From contig NC_086028.1 in assembly GCF_036323735.1 (NCBI RefSeq), positions 24,287,001-24,351,000 of the forward strand: a stretch of DNA of 64,000 bases, written 5' to 3'. The notes beneath the pieces are model-generated. The model worked only from the letters and a program-made list of their open reading frames with translations. It ran no database searches and was not told where the DNA came from. Positions 43,200 to 55,429 of this stretch are shown here, piece after piece. Each line of letters starts with the position of its first letter. The stretch's first letter is position 1. The DNA is from Rattus norvegicus (taxonomy: Eukaryota > Chordata > Mammalia > Rodentia > Muridae). Position numbers and translations under genes: made by a program.

Positions 43200-44930
43200 T
43201 TTATGTAGTTATGTACACATTGAAGAAGACACAAATTTGAAAGAGATCAAAGAAGAGAATACTGTTCATGTCAGATGGTTATAAGAAAGTGGGAAGCTTG
43301 TAATTCTTTAACAATCAGAAAAATAAAAATGCAATAATTTACAAAGACTTAAAAGGAAAAATAATAAATAAAAACACAATAAGTTCCATAAGGTAAGTAA
43401 CAAGTACTTGTCAACACCCAATGTAAAAGAGAGGACATGATCCTGTATCCATGAAACATGAAAGATGCCACTAAACAACCATCAGGGCAAACAAGTTCAA
43501 TATGCTAGCACAATACATAATAAACACAGGAAAGCCATCAGTAAATTCTTTAGATGCCAGTGACAAATGACATGTGGTAACAGTGACAAAATATTTGTGG
43601 TAAATCACACTTACAATTGCTACCATTTCTGTTCAAATACATAACTGAAATGGATGAAAACCTGCGTAGAAATTATATCAAATAACATTGTTAAGTATAT
43701 GGAAGAAGTTTAATATTAAGCCTATGAAAACTCCAGTGACGTTGTTGAAAAAAATACAAAAATCTAAATCAGAAAGTTGTATGGAACTCCAAATAACCAA
43801 AACAAGTTGAGGTAAAAGAACACTTTGCAGACATGCCATTCCTTAGCTGAAAATAAGAAATACAGCTATAACTACAAAAGCATGACACTGTCATGGAAAC
43901 AGACACATAAGTCAACATACTATGATCAGTAAATCTAAAACCTGAAATGAAACTTTAATAAGATTTAATGGCATTATCATCACACCACTAGAAGGTTTTT
44001 AGCAGAACCTGTAGTATCCTAAAGGAATAAGATGACAATTTGAAGTTCTTAAAGAAAATAATTGCAAACCAAATTTATTATACAAAGCAAAAATCATCCT
44101 GAAAAATAAAGAAAAAATAAAGAGCTTGAAAATCAAGCAAAAATATTTAATAAACTCAAACCAACAGTCTAAATTCCCACAAAGATTTTAAAGGCAGTCC
44201 TTAACTCAGAAAGGAAGGATAAAATGCTACTACCAAGAGGATACATAAAAGGCAAAATCACAATAGAAGTACAAATATGCAAAATAAAAAATAGAATCTA
44301 CATCATTAATAGATTACCAATCAAACCAAAGAAATGAAAAGGGGCACACAATTATAAACAATATTTAAAAACTACAGTAAGAATATCTATAAAGTCTCAT
44401 AACACTGAATATACATATTCAAATCTGTATATTGAAAGACGTATGCTGATGAAATAAATGGCAAAAATTACTGAAGAAAAGGCTACTGACAAGAAATTCA
44501 GTGCTTTAGGAAGGGCATGGGAAACTTAACAAAGAATCGTTAAAGTCGATATTTCAAGAAAAAGAAAATTTTCTATCACATAGACCTATATAATTTAGAA
44601 CAGTAGGCAATATGTAGAGCATTCTAATAGAAATAGAATATAAATTTCAAAAGTGTGTATATGTGTGAGTGTGTATGTGTGTATGCCAAGTTGACTAAAA
44701 CATACTAGCAGAAATGCTTACATAACATTTAGAAAACACAAAAAGCAAATCCAAAGAAATAAAAAAGATTGGAGGAAAAATAAACGAAATATTGAACAAT
44801 CTATCCAACAAAGTATGGGTTATTTTAAATAAGATTAAATTTTAAAATTGAGACTAAATAGAATGCTAAAATAAATGAAATCATAGAAAATAACCATATC
44901 GTAAGAAATCAACTGAATTACTACTGACGA
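43200..44930 (+). mobile_element. Probable ancient L1/HAL1-type LINE remnant
   Basis: A long A-rich plus-strand region. 44085-44225 keeps the order ttattatacaaagcaaaaatcatcctgaaaaataaag ... ggcagtccttaactcagaaaggaaggataaaatgc, recognisable in ancient mammalian LINE sequences (HAL1/L1M type). No open frame survives. The limits are approximate. Confidence 0.5.
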
Positions 44931-44936
44931 ATAGAA

Positions 44937-45006
44937 GGCTGGGAGTGCAGCTCGGCAGTAGAGTGTATCTCGTATGCACAAAGTACTGGGTTTGATCGTC
45001 GTGCCT
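44937..45006 (+). mobile_element. Decayed ID-like SINE
   Basis: ggctgggagtgcagctcggcagtagagtg (A-box region) and gtactgggtttgatcgtc (B-box remnant) are in tRNA-Ala SINE order. Confidence 0.75.
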
Positions 45007-45198
45007 GAAAATGAATTATTTTTATTGATTAGCATTATGAAAATCTGTGTATTGTAACAGTGTTAGAGAAACTTGAAAGCTCTAGTTGAGATGGATAATT
45101 CTGTGGGAAGATACAGCTGCCAAACATGAACTATGAGAAAAAGTACAAAGTTACACAGATGCATTACAATGAGATTGATTACAAATAGAACCTTGTCC

Positions 45199-45264
45199 AA
45201 TTCAACCCAGATCCTCTGGAGGAGCAGCAAATACTTTTAACCACTGATCCATTTCTCTAGCGCT
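45199..45264 (-). mobile_element. B2/B3 SINE head fragment, antisense
   Basis: The reverse complement reads gctagagaaatggatcagtg, then gttaaaagtatttgctgctcctccagaggatctgggttgaa, which is the tRNA-like head of a B2/B3 SINE. Confidence 0.7.
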
Positions 45265-45539
45265 TTGAGGAAACTTATAATAACAATTCTTTTTCAAACC
45301 AACAAAAACCAAAAGGGAACTGTTCTGGTGGGAGGCCATCACACACTACTCCCAAAATAAGAGAACGATTTAACAAATAAATAAGCGGCCTATGTACAGG
45401 TGAACATATATGTAAGAATTCTCAACACAGTGGAAAAATATTAAATGCAAAAGAAAATCATAGAACTCATTTACCATTATCATATATGTAGGTCTCCTCT
45501 TAAAGATCACAACAGGCTTCAATATAGGCCAAGTCAATT

Positions 45540-45650
45540 CTTATGATATACCTCATCAGCAAAGACTAGCTAAGAATCTTATAGCCACCTCAATGGATGC
45601 AGAAAAATGCCTTATAGAAAATTCAGGATTTTCCTATGGTAAGAAGAACA
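45540..45650 (+). mobile_element. Ancient L1 reverse-transcriptase remnant
   Basis: gccacctcaatggatgcagaaaaatgcctta corresponds to the ORF2 block coding I-S-(L/I)-D-A-E-K-A. Strongly decayed. Possibly part of the same old element as 43.2-44.9 kb. Confidence 0.5.
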
Positions 45651-46708
45651 GATTTTAATACATCTATTATGTAGAAAGGTGACTAGAGCTAATGATGACA
45701 CACAGTATTTTTGGAAAGGAAGAATGGGCCTTAAGTCCTCTTTTTATAAAACCTGTACCAGTGAGGTAATGTGTTCATTAATTAGCTAGACTTATCTATT
45801 CTGTAATGTATATGCAGTTCAAAGCATCATGTTTTACAAGATAAAAACATACAGCCAATTTAAAAGTCATGTTACATCTTTGTACACGGGAATAATTGCA
45901 TGGGAGGTCATAAAACAGAGTTACGTAGAATCCATAAAGGCCTGTGCTTCTGTGTGGGCGAGTCATTGCACAGTCTGATGAGGGAAGTGACCCACATGCA
46001 ATATTAGAGATAACCTTACAGTATTGGTGAACAATTGCAGAATGAAGAGATGAATTGCAGAGGGGACATTGCACTATGTGGAGTCCAAAGAAAGAGCATA
46101 AATGAAATGAGGAATATGAAGTTGAAAGGAAGAGGACTCTGTAAGTCAATTATTTCTCTCAGCACATTTACTCATTTTAAGAACATATACCTGGTAACTG
46201 CACCATTATGTATCTTAATTTATCTCCCTTATGCAGTGTAATTTCGCCAGCTATAATTTAAAATTTAATTATGTTCTTAATTAGCCATTTCTGCTGAAGG
46301 AGTGATATGCCCCCAGAGTGGCAGAATACAATTAGTCCCTCACCAACTTCTTATTGAACATATTACATGTGCTACCTGCTCTTCTTGGCTGAAGAAAGAA
46401 CTCCTAGCTGGGGACATATGAAAAATTCAGTGAAGTATGCATGGAAATTGACCTTGACAGATGGATAAGAAATAAGCAAAATGACATCTGTTTGTCCCAA
46501 AACTGTTATTGTGCAAAATCAGCAATGAATCCCCAGGGATTGTTCATTATTTAATTCTCCAGGAGGCAACAACATCTATTGACATGCCATGTGCTTTTAT
46601 TTATACATTATGTTCCAAGGCTACATGCTAAATTTTTGGACTGTTTTATGTGGTAAGAGTTTTCTAATTTCATTTCAACCATCGTTCCAATATCACCCTA
46701 TTAATTCT
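45651..46708. other. Unassigned DNA
   Basis: No gene. Frames of up to 117 codons (45796-46149, minus) show nothing recognisable. Confidence 0.4.
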
Positions 46709-46710
46709 TA

Positions 46711-46745
<35 letters not shown>
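46709..46745. repeat. (TA)n microsatellite
   Basis: About 17 TA units with one CA interruption. Confidence 0.95.
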
Positions 46746-46944
46746 TGTTCTATAAATACTCAGTCAATTAAGTTTCATCATCTTACTTGGTCTCTCTTCA
46801 ATAAGCTAAACTAAATATATGATATGAATTCACGTTAGATTGATATGAGGTTCATATATACAACTTAATAAAATTACATTTCACAAGACATGCAATTTTA
46901 AAAAAGGAAGTGTAATCCAGGAAAAGAAAAATACAAAAACTGGT

Positions 46945-46946
46945 TT

Positions 46947-47025
<79 letters not shown>

Positions 47026-47044
47026 AGGGAGGGAGGGAGAGAGA
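46945..47044. repeat. (TG)n(GA)n(GGGA)n microsatellite
   Basis: About 13 TG, about 24 GA, then five GGGA units and GA. Confidence 0.97.
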
Positions 47045-47116
47045 CAGAGAGAAATAACAAGTGGATATCAATTTAGTTCCATGAACTTTGATCAAAGTTT
47101 ATCCTAACATGAGACA

Positions 47117-48285
47117 GGAATGAAACTAGAAAACATCATCCTGAGTTGGGCAACCCAGTTCCGAAAGAACACACATGGTATGCACTCACTGATAAGTGAA
47201 TATTAGGTTAAAAAACTCAGAGTACCCATGATACAACTCACAGATCATACGAAACTCAAGAAGAAGGAAGACCAAAGTGTGGATGCTTTGGTCATTCTAG
47301 GAAGGGAGAACAAAATAGTCACAGGAGGTAGAGAGTGGGAGAGACTTGGGAGGAAGAAAGGAGAGGGAGGGGAAAAGGTGGGAAGGACCAGATATAGGAG
47401 GAGACAGGGATGATATACATAGGGTCAGGAATTGGACAGACGTGTGTACAAATGGGGGATGTGGAACTGGGGGTTGACACAAGAAAGTCTCAGTTGCCAG
47501 TAAATCAAGAGGTTCCCAGGACCCAAAAGAATGACATCGGCTGAAATGTCCAGCCAAGGGGAGGGAGAACCTGTAGAGACCATATCCAGAGGTTAGGCAA
47601 GGCCCCCAGTTGGGGGATGGAGCCACCCGCTCATCTCCAAATTTTTAACCGAGAATGGCTCCTGTCTAAAGGACAAAGTGTGAAGAAGAGACTGAAGGAA
47701 AAGTCTTCCAGAGACTGCCCCACCTGGGCATCCATCCCATATGCAGACAGCAAACCCAGATGCTATTGTGGATACCAAGAAGTGCACGCTGACTGAAGCT
47801 TGATATCACGGTCTCCTGAGAGGTTCTGTCAGAGCCTGACAAATACAGATGCAGATGCTGGAAACTAAACAATGGACTGAGCATAGGGACCCCAATGGAG
47901 GAGTGAGAGAAAGGACTGAAGGAGCTGAAGGGGTTTGCAACCCATATGAAGAACAATATCAACCAACCAGACCCCCCAGTGCTCCTAGAGACTAAACCAC
48001 GGACCAAAGAGTACATATGGAGGGACCCCTGGCTCCAGCTGTATATGTAGCAGAGGATGGCCTTATCTGTCATCAGTGGGAGGAAAGGTCCTTGGTCCTG
48101 TGAAGGTTTAATGCTTCAGTGTAGGGGAATGCCAAGGCAGTGAGGTAGGAGTGGGTATGTGGGTGGGGGAAGCACCCTTATAGAAGCAGGGGAAGGGGAG
48201 ATAGGATAGGGAGTTTGTGGAAGGGAAACCAGGACAGGAGATAACATTTGAAGTGTAAATAAAGGAAATATCCAATTAAAAAAAA
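47117..48285 (+). mobile_element. 5'-truncated L1, 3' UTR long form
   Basis: Starts at the last codons of ORF2 (aatgaaactagaaaacatcatcctgag) and runs through the 3' UTR to aggaaatatccaattaaaaaaa. About 47430-47660 holds an additional block (caaatgggggatgtggaactggg ... ccgagaatggctcctgtctaaagg) that is absent from the otherwise similar 3' UTRs at 18.6-19.4 and 61.2-62.0 kb. Confidence 0.92.
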
Positions 48286-49932
48286 CCAGAATGCTTTCCC
48301 ACAGTATGACTGAATAATCCACAGTTAAAGACTAAACACCTACATGTGCACAAATCCTATGTTAAATTAGAGCAGTTGAGCGTGTGCTGCCATTGCTGTT
48401 CATCTACAATGAGAGCGAGAGATTTTTTTTAAAGCCCTTCCACGAGTAACAATGGCATTCTGTTTTGTTTAACCTCCTATAAAAGGAGGGCTAAAGCATT
48501 CGGAAGCATCAAGTCCCTTGCCAGCGAAATAGGAGTACTCTATAAATTGAATTTAAAGATGTTTATCTCTCATTACCACTGTTTGCATTAACAGCGGGTT
48601 AATCTTTTTGGAGTTCTGCCTCTGCTTCAATGGGTTGTTTAGCACAACCAAAGTTTGTCTTAATTTATTAAGAAAAAGAATTAGAGAAGTGATTTTTCTT
48701 TAACACGGTTTACTGTTACAGCAAGGACTGAGAGTGGAGGATCGGAACCTTTGTTTTTCGCGTTTCCCATAACTGGGTATATGAACCCGTGAAAGTTGAA
48801 ACAGCGACAGTCTTTTCTTTCCATTCTTTATAATAACGAGATTCAGCTGGTCCTTAACAGTGTGATTCTTCTGAGCAGTTGGGGTTCTGCTACACTGAAT
48901 CATGCTCCCCCGGAGTCCTGTTTTGTAAGCAGAAGCAACTAATAAAAGCAACCGTAATGGCTGATTTGGGTGCTCCTGGCCGTGCACCTGCATCCTCAGT
49001 GACCAGCCCTGAGCAGCTCCAAGCTGGGCAGACACTGCTGTGCGCCCTCAGGTGTCATTAACGGATCATTGAGTCAACAGATCATGACAGCTCCTTTGGA
49101 AAAGTCTAGCTCCACGTCCCCACTCTCTGCCCAGGGAGTTACATCGAGGCTTTAACAGCCCGCAGTGTGACTTAAAGAAATTCAAGAGGAAAAAAGGATG
49201 TGTTTCAGCTAGTTCCAAAGAATAGAGCATCTATGCGACTGCCCGACATTTTAAATATGGGCTCCTGGGGAACGGGAAACTATTTAGAAACACATTTTCA
49301 GGTAGTCTTAAACATAAATGTGTATCCTTAATAAATAAGTTACCCTCAGGAGTCAGTTTTCTTCGGAACGGTTACAATTTGAGACATCCTCCATCTCATT
49401 CTCTGAGATGCCGTACACACATACTTAACTCTTTTGGACTAAAGTCACTTGGTGGAGACTAGCTTGCTGCTATTTCATTATTTCAAGTGGAGTCTTGAGT
49501 GAAATGTAAGCACCCTTGCATGAAATGTTTCCGATAAGCTCTCTTAGGTGTGGCTACCATGAAAAAATTAAACAAACAGTTCAATTATTTGACTTCCTAT
49601 TGATCTGACAGCCACCTTCTAGATGTTTGCTGTTTGAATGCGGATAGGCAAAGGACAAGGAGTAGAACTTGACTGGATCCTCAAGAGAAGGTTAACTGTT
49701 CATGTAACACACTCCGTTTCTCATTTAGGAATGCTACTGGCCGCATGTACTGCTCTTTATAAAATCTGCTGACCGTCATGATTTTGTATTTTACTGGTAT
49801 TAAATAATGTCATCATTACTTGTTATTTTAGGGACAGGAGTGTGTATTAGTGTGTACACATATTTCTATGTGTGGCTGCACATCTATGGAGCCACATATC
49901 AGTCTTAGGTCACTTTCTGGAGACGCTGCAAT
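48286..49932. other. Single-copy-looking DNA, no gene seen
   Basis: The longest recognisable-repeat-free stretch near the right side, of more even base composition than its surroundings. No open frame stands out. It may contain conserved non-coding sequence, but nothing in a single sequence can show this. Confidence 0.4.
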
Positions 49933-50160
49933 GTTATTTATTTTGAGATACAGGCTCTCTCCTCAATGCACCAGGAAGGCTAAGCTTACTGTCTGTGAAT
50001 GAGCAGCGCTCACCTGTTTCCATCTCAATTGTACTGGGGATAGAACCACACCTCCATGCCCAGCTTTCTGATGTGAGCATTTGGGAGTAAGTTCAAGTTC
50101 TCCTGTTTGCATGACAACAATTTTACTGAATGAGCGCCCCACCTCTGTCCCCAGCCCTCC
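49933..50160 (-). mobile_element. B4-type SINE, antisense
   Basis: ttattttgagatacaggctctctcctcaatgcacc at the left and the tRNA-like part (gtttgcatgacaacaattttactgaatgagc) at the right are in the order expected for a reverse-complement B4 (a B1-like plus ID-like composite). Diverged. Confidence 0.65.
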
Positions 50161-50260
50161 TAAGAGTTCTGAGATAAAATTCATAATACTGAAGGTTCTC
50201 AGTCTAGAATCCAACTCACTTTACCTTTACCTTATTTGTCTTCTCCTCCCTTCTTTGAAG

Positions 50261-50273
50261 CAGGGATTCTCAA

Positions 50274-50309
<36 letters not shown>

Positions 50310-50400
50310 ATGCGTGCGTGCGCGTGCACACATTAGAACCAATTGTAGGGTTTGTAAGACCAGGGTTGCTAGATCTTATCCAGAGTAGGTGGGGCCAATA
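50261..50400 (+). mobile_element. MER5A-like hAT-Charlie MITE split by a TG array
   Basis: cagggattctcaaatgtgtg, then after the TG tract cacattagaaccaattg, gggtttgtaagaccagggttgctag, and gtaggtggggcc follow MER5A order (caAtggttctcaaa..tgtg..catcagaatcacc..ggcttgttaaaacacagattgctgg..gtaggtctggg type). Only the left part is clear. It is a non-autonomous DNA transposon without coding capacity. Confidence 0.7.
50275..50308. repeat. (TG)n microsatellite inside the MER5A-like element
   Basis: About 17 TG units, followed by a gcatgcgtgcgtgcgcgtg transition. Confidence 0.95.
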
Positions 50401-50925
50401 GCAGGTGCCTGTATTCCCACTCTCTCCAGAGGATGAGGAGGGAACTTTCAAAATGACTACTTTTTTCAAACATTCTTGTTTTGATTTTTTTCTGTCCAAG
50501 GCCCCTCCCCATCTTTCCCTCTCCACCAAGACAACTTGGTGGTAAATGTAATGTGAAGTTAGGTATATGATAACCACACCATTGCCTAAGCTGTCTGGTA
50601 CCATGCTCCTTTTGTTTTCCAGGAACATGTTGGCATACCTGGTGTTTAGCATGAAGAAGGGGTGGCACTTGGTTTGGATCTCATGACATCCAGACCATAC
50701 AGAGATGTGCCTGCAGTATCAATGAGTACAGTGCGAGAGGAATCTGAATTTGTAGCAGAAGAGTGTAGTGGATGTGGTTTCAGACAGGAGTCAAGCAGTT
50801 TCACAGTATCCACGGGGAAATGATAAGAGTAAACGTCATATTCTCAAGATGTTCGTGTGAAAGGCAAATTTCCTTGGTCTCCATGTAAAAGGTCATGCTT
50901 ATTCCAGCATTGAGAGTTGCTGAAA

Positions 50926-50944
50926 GCAAAAAAAAAAAAAAAAA
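50926..50944. repeat. Poly(A) run, about 19 A
   Basis: An isolated A run. No recognisable SINE body or processed-pseudogene sequence lies immediately upstream. Confidence 0.85.
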
Positions 50945-50994
50945 TAAGCATCACCGATGTGTGTTTTTACCGGAAGTGTGTACTGAAAAAGGTA

Positions 50995-51075
50995 CACAAG
51001 CCACAGTGCACACGTGGGTGTCAGAAGAGACATTTTCGGAGTGTGCTCTCTTCTTCATCTTTAAGTAGTTTTCAG
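50995..51075 (-). mobile_element. Possible B3-type SINE fragment, antisense
   Basis: cacgtgggtgtcagaagagacattttcggagtg and ctctcttcttcatct resemble the 3' half of a reversed B3/RSINE1 (gtgtcagaggaca..gggagt..ctctccttccat type). Confidence 0.45.
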
Positions 51076-51730
51076 GGCATTCTAGTCGGCCCTAAACAAA
51101 CTAGTTTTATTTAAAAACAAATATGTAAATGAAATGAATCACATGAAAAATACTCACAGGTTTTACGGATCAAGGAAACGGAAATCAGAACCAGGGTGAG
51201 TGACACTAAAGAAGGCTTTAGTCAAATAGGCAGATAGTAATGATTATTGGCAAGGTTATACAGCAACCTTAACCATCAGACATTGGTTAGTGTAATATAA
51301 AATGGTTCTGCTACTTGAGAAACTTCCTTGAGGGTCCTAAGTGGATGTATGAAAAGTCATTACATGGCCCAGCTACTCGTTTCAAATATGTTTTCTCAGT
51401 AGGAATGTATGTTGACTGTTCTTAGATGCTCAGTTACACATGCATAGGGGAACCAAATGAGTCAATGTGTCTATAGGCACCCCTCCAAGTCACAAAGTAG
51501 GAAGTATAACCTTGGTGATTCATTATGAGTTAGCTTGAAAACATCTTTGGTAATATAATGTATGAACTAACAACTGCTACACTGTGGATGAAGATGAAAA
51601 TAGGCTTCGTGAAAGCAACTCATCAAAAAGAACATCTCTGTGCATCTTTTATACGAAACAGGAAATAAAACAAACCTGGTGAAACAGAAAGGAACCATTT
51701 TTCCAGTTCCTATGTACATTTTGGCATAGT
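51076..51730. other. Unassigned DNA
   Basis: No gene or repeat recognised. Confidence 0.4.
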
Positions 51731-51868
51731 AAGAAGCAAGGCTCAGTGGCTAAAGCAGGTAGCTGATGACTGAGTACAACACTAGGAACTGATTTAAAAG
51801 TGGGACAAGGATACCAATCCCACTATGATATCTTCTGACCTCCACACTTACAGCATTGAATGGGCAAC
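51731..51868 (+). mobile_element. tRNA-derived SINE (B3/RSINE1-like)
   Basis: gcaaggctcagtggctaaagcaggtagctg head, atgactgagtacaacactagga middle and ttctgacctccacacttac tail, in SINE order. A DNA transposon sits immediately downstream. Confidence 0.65.
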
Positions 51869-51869
51869 C

Positions 51870-52096
51870 CCCTACATTAGTGGTTCTCAACTTGCCTAAT
51901 GTATGTGACCCTTTAATACAGTTCCTCGTGCTGGGATGACCCCCACCCCAACCATAAATTTATTTTTCTTGCTAGCTCATTAACTGTAAATATTTCCACA
52001 TGAATAAATTGTAACTATCTGATATACAGATGCTTTTAGGGTAATTTGACTCACAATGAAGTCGCAACCTAAAGGTTGAGAGCCACTTCCTTACAT
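51870..52096 (+). mobile_element. URR1-like hAT MITE with 8-bp duplication
   Basis: A 211-bp element (51878-52088) with inverted ends: tagtggttctcaac at the left and gttgagagccactt at the right (13 of 14 outer bases pair, apart from the t/c change and the terminal base). Inside are gtgacccttta, cagttcctcgtg and gtcgcaacctaaagg, as in rodent URR1 elements. The 8-bp flanks ccctacat (51870-51877) and ccttacat (52089-52096) match 7 of 8, and 8 bp is the length typical of hAT transposition. Confidence 0.88.
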
Positions 52097-52098
52097 GA

Positions 52099-52126
52099 TA
52101 AATCAATCAATCAATCAATCAATCAA
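52099..52126. repeat. (AATC)n microsatellite
   Basis: About 6 AATC units. Confidence 0.92.
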
Positions 52127-54069
52127 AAGTAAGTAAATAAACTGACAACAGAAAATAACTGCATTGTTCTCATTTTCACACTTCACACAGGCATGAAAAC
52201 ACATGAGGGCTACATCGGTTTAAATTATGAAAATCCATTGAATAGCAAATGAAATAACCTGATGAAACTCTAAAAGGGGTTCAACAAACTGACCTTGTTA
52301 ACACTCCAATTTGAACAATCTATGAAATTCACAGGGAAAAGGAATTTAGAGTTTTTGTATCCTTGAAAATAAAACCTTCATGTGACTTCAGGCTGAATGA
52401 CCATGACTAGTCCCTAGTGGTCTATGTGTATGTAAGAGAGGAGTCTGTAAGCAACTGTGCCCACTGCTGATTTCCACAGACTCTGAGTTTTATCACTGGG
52501 ACCCAAGCTCCATTCATTTGGAAATGAATCCCTTGACCATAATGGAGGGGCCATACAGTATCTTGCTGTGGAACTGGTAACCAAGTCCCTGATGCGTGCA
52601 TTGATACTGTCAGAGTAGAAATGGACAAAGGTATATTCAGAGGAAGGGGTAGGAAATAGCTCCTTAGAGCCTCTTTTTCCTATGTAAGAGAGTATTTCTT
52701 CCACAGTTAGTGAGTCCATAACTGTCTGAAAGAAGGTCCATGCATTTTAATAGGAAAGAAGAATGCTATGCTGATCATTCAAAGAGAACTTTTTTCAATT
52801 TTAGTGCCAGAAAGGAAATGCCAATGTACTGTGACACAACCATTGTTTGTGGCTCTTAGTCCAGTCTTGGCTACATAAGTGATATCTGGCCATAGCTCCC
52901 TCAGGGCATGTTTAAGTTAGCCCAGCAAAAGTGTGCCTTTGACTGACAAAACAACCGAGGTAATATCTACTCTTAACTTGAAAACAAATCAAGATATCGC
53001 TTTATATGTGTTTTGTACAAACCAATCCAAAAATGTAGAAGCCAATTATTAGTCTTACGAATAATCTCACATTCCCATCAAATATAAGCATTCATATCTA
53101 GACAAGGTTACAACTATGACATATTTATTAGCTATCCCATTTAATTTTTAATAGCTCAATTCTCCAAGCAGAGGGAGTTTTACTTTTAGATAACATAGAT
53201 AACAGGGTTTTCTTTTGTTTGTTTTGTTTTGCCTTGCCAAGGAATGAACGTGATTTGTGATTATTACATTCAAAAAATAATTTTGCTAAGACTTAAATTC
53301 GGGCTCTGTGTATAACTTTTCTTGGATACTTTAAAGATGCCAATATTATCCACGTATTTGTCTCTCTGGAATGTGTCCTCCTCAAGTCTTACTTTTTATC
53401 TGATTTTTCGTTCTTTCGCAATTTTTAATCAATTTGATGATAAAATTGTTTGTATAGTTTCTTTTTCATGATCTTATATGTGTCTATACCTCTTGAATTG
53501 TCATAGTTGTAATGATATTTCAACTAATTATTAAACCACTCTGTTACTTATTTGGGGTAGCCTCTTGATATCGCTAAGTTCAATGGTCTTCTCCTTCTAG
53601 TTCTTTCATTGCTCTTTGTTTGACTTAACCAGCTCATGAATTTCAGCCAGAGGCTTTAGCCTTCATCCATTGATGTTTGACCTGTCTGCATGTTCTATAC
53701 TCTTCTTGAGTTTTTGGACACATGACATGCAGTTGTAATCACTATTGTAATATTGTACCCTTTAATTATAACCCTTTCGGTTGTAGGTTGAGTTAAATTT
53801 GCATTTTTGTTACATCATGGGTTACATTTTGTTTCTGTAGGTCTGATAATCTCTGAGTTGACAGACATTATATATTACTTTTTGTAATTGTTTGCACATT
53901 CGTATAAATTAATGAGATATGCAAACTCGTGGAGAGAATGCACTAAATTGTACTTACATAGAATACCATTTATTTTGAAGTACTTTCCTCAAAGATTTGG
54001 GAGAGTATCTTTAAAATTTTCTTATGGCACCTTCTATGGTCTCTGCCTCCTCCTTCTCTTTTGTCCTTT
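52127..54069. other. Intergenic DNA, no gene seen
   Basis: Frames up to 101 codons without recognisable domains. No repeat named with confidence. Confidence 0.4.
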
Positions 54070-54190
54070 TACTTTGAGAAAAAGAGTCTCACTCCTCAAT
54101 GTGGTTCCTAGGCCAGCTTATATTTAAATTCTTCCTGCCTCAGCCTTCCTCACACTGAACCTACAAACACAGAGAGTCACACAGCTTTTC
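54070..54190 (-). mobile_element. B1-type SINE, antisense, old
   Basis: ctttgagaaaaagagtctcac, ctaggccagctt, and cttcctgcctcagccttcctcacactg keep the order of a reversed B1 (tttgagacagggtctca..aggctgg..ctgcctcagcctcc..agtgctg type; 7SL-derived). Many substitutions. Confidence 0.65.
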
Positions 54191-55133
54191 CATTTAACTC
54201 TAATCTAGCAAGCAAAGAACACTTCCCTTCTAGTCCTGATTCATTCTACATGTGAATTAAATGTTCACCATATAGCTACCATGTGTTAATAAATTGAACA
54301 GCAGTCTGAACAATTGGTTGATTAAATTTGACATTACTTTTTAGAATTCAGCGACAGTCCTATGAGCACACCACTAAAAGGTTAGTTTATTGGAATTTTT
54401 GAGAGATAGCAATTTAAATATATCTTTTCTGGCAAGGTTCTTACCATTTATACTGATTATAATTTGCAGGAACAAATTTCAAATTGAAAAATCAAGGAAA
54501 GTAACGCACCATGGTTAATTGTGAAAGCCGAACTTCTAACATATTTTATCGTAGCTGATTAGGAAATCTGCCTCTTCAAATTAGACATCCCTTTGCAGTG
54601 CTAAAGAGCCAGTGATGAGTGACAGAGTGTTCACCTATTGTCCTTCCCTTTTCCAACTTTCCCAAAAGTTATCAGCATTAATATCAGGACCTGTTGGCTG
54701 TCTTCTGAAGATTTATATTCTAAGGGAAGGAAAAGCAAGTAGATACTGGACGTCTGTAAGGATAGGGATGTGAAGACAATGTCATGGGATTAATGAAGGG
54801 TGACATGTGGCCAGCAACCCATTTGGAGAATAAGACCTAGCCTTCCCAGGAGGAATGTTCTCAAGGTATAGAAGCTTACCTGAACAGAACTATTAAGATA
54901 GCCATGGAGGTCGACTGTAAAATCTTTTCTAATTAAGTGCACATAATCATAGAAAAAATGTTTTCTTAGAGACCAGGAGATGTACCCTGTGAGACTTAGA
55001 GTGTAAGAATAATCAGATCTTTCTAGCTCATGAGATGTTATTTTATATTGCTCTTTAAGCCCATGTGATGGTTGTTTTAAAGTAAAATTATGTTAGGGGA
55101 AATTTTACTCTAAATCATATAGGTAGAGGAGTC

Positions 55134-55134
<1 letters not shown>
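54191..55134. other. Unassigned DNA
   Basis: No gene or repeat recognised. Confidence 0.4.

Positions 55135-55135
<1 letters not shown>

Positions 55136-55216
<81 letters not shown>
55136..55216. repeat. (TA)n(TG)n microsatellite
   Basis: About 17 TA units (55136-55169) followed by about 23 TG units (to 55216). The cysteine/valine- and histidine/threonine-repeat frames here are artefacts. Confidence 0.97.
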
Positions 55217-55217
<1 letters not shown>

Positions 55218-55429
55218 AAGCATGGCCACCATCTATCTACAAAACTCTTCAGTTTACAGAACTCAATCTCCATCTCCATTAAACTACTATTCTTCACGGC
55301 GTCCCCTCCTCAGCCTCTGCCAAACAGCATACACCGTTTGTTTTATGAATCAGAGTATTTGTTACCCGAAGCAAATAAAATGATATATTATTTGTTGCTT
55401 CATGCTAGGCTTACTTTATTAGAATAAGC

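Noticed and set aside
45796..46149. 117-codon minus-strand frame
   Set aside because: No domain, and no start or splice context that stands out; the length is expected by chance in 64 kb.
50926..50944. Poly(A) tail of a processed pseudogene
   Set aside because: I read the upstream 250 bp in all frames and did not recognise any gene product. No duplication could be found around it.
52840..52920. B1 SINE (gtcttggctacataagtg block)
   Set aside because: Only one short block resembles B1, and the rest of the element order is missing.
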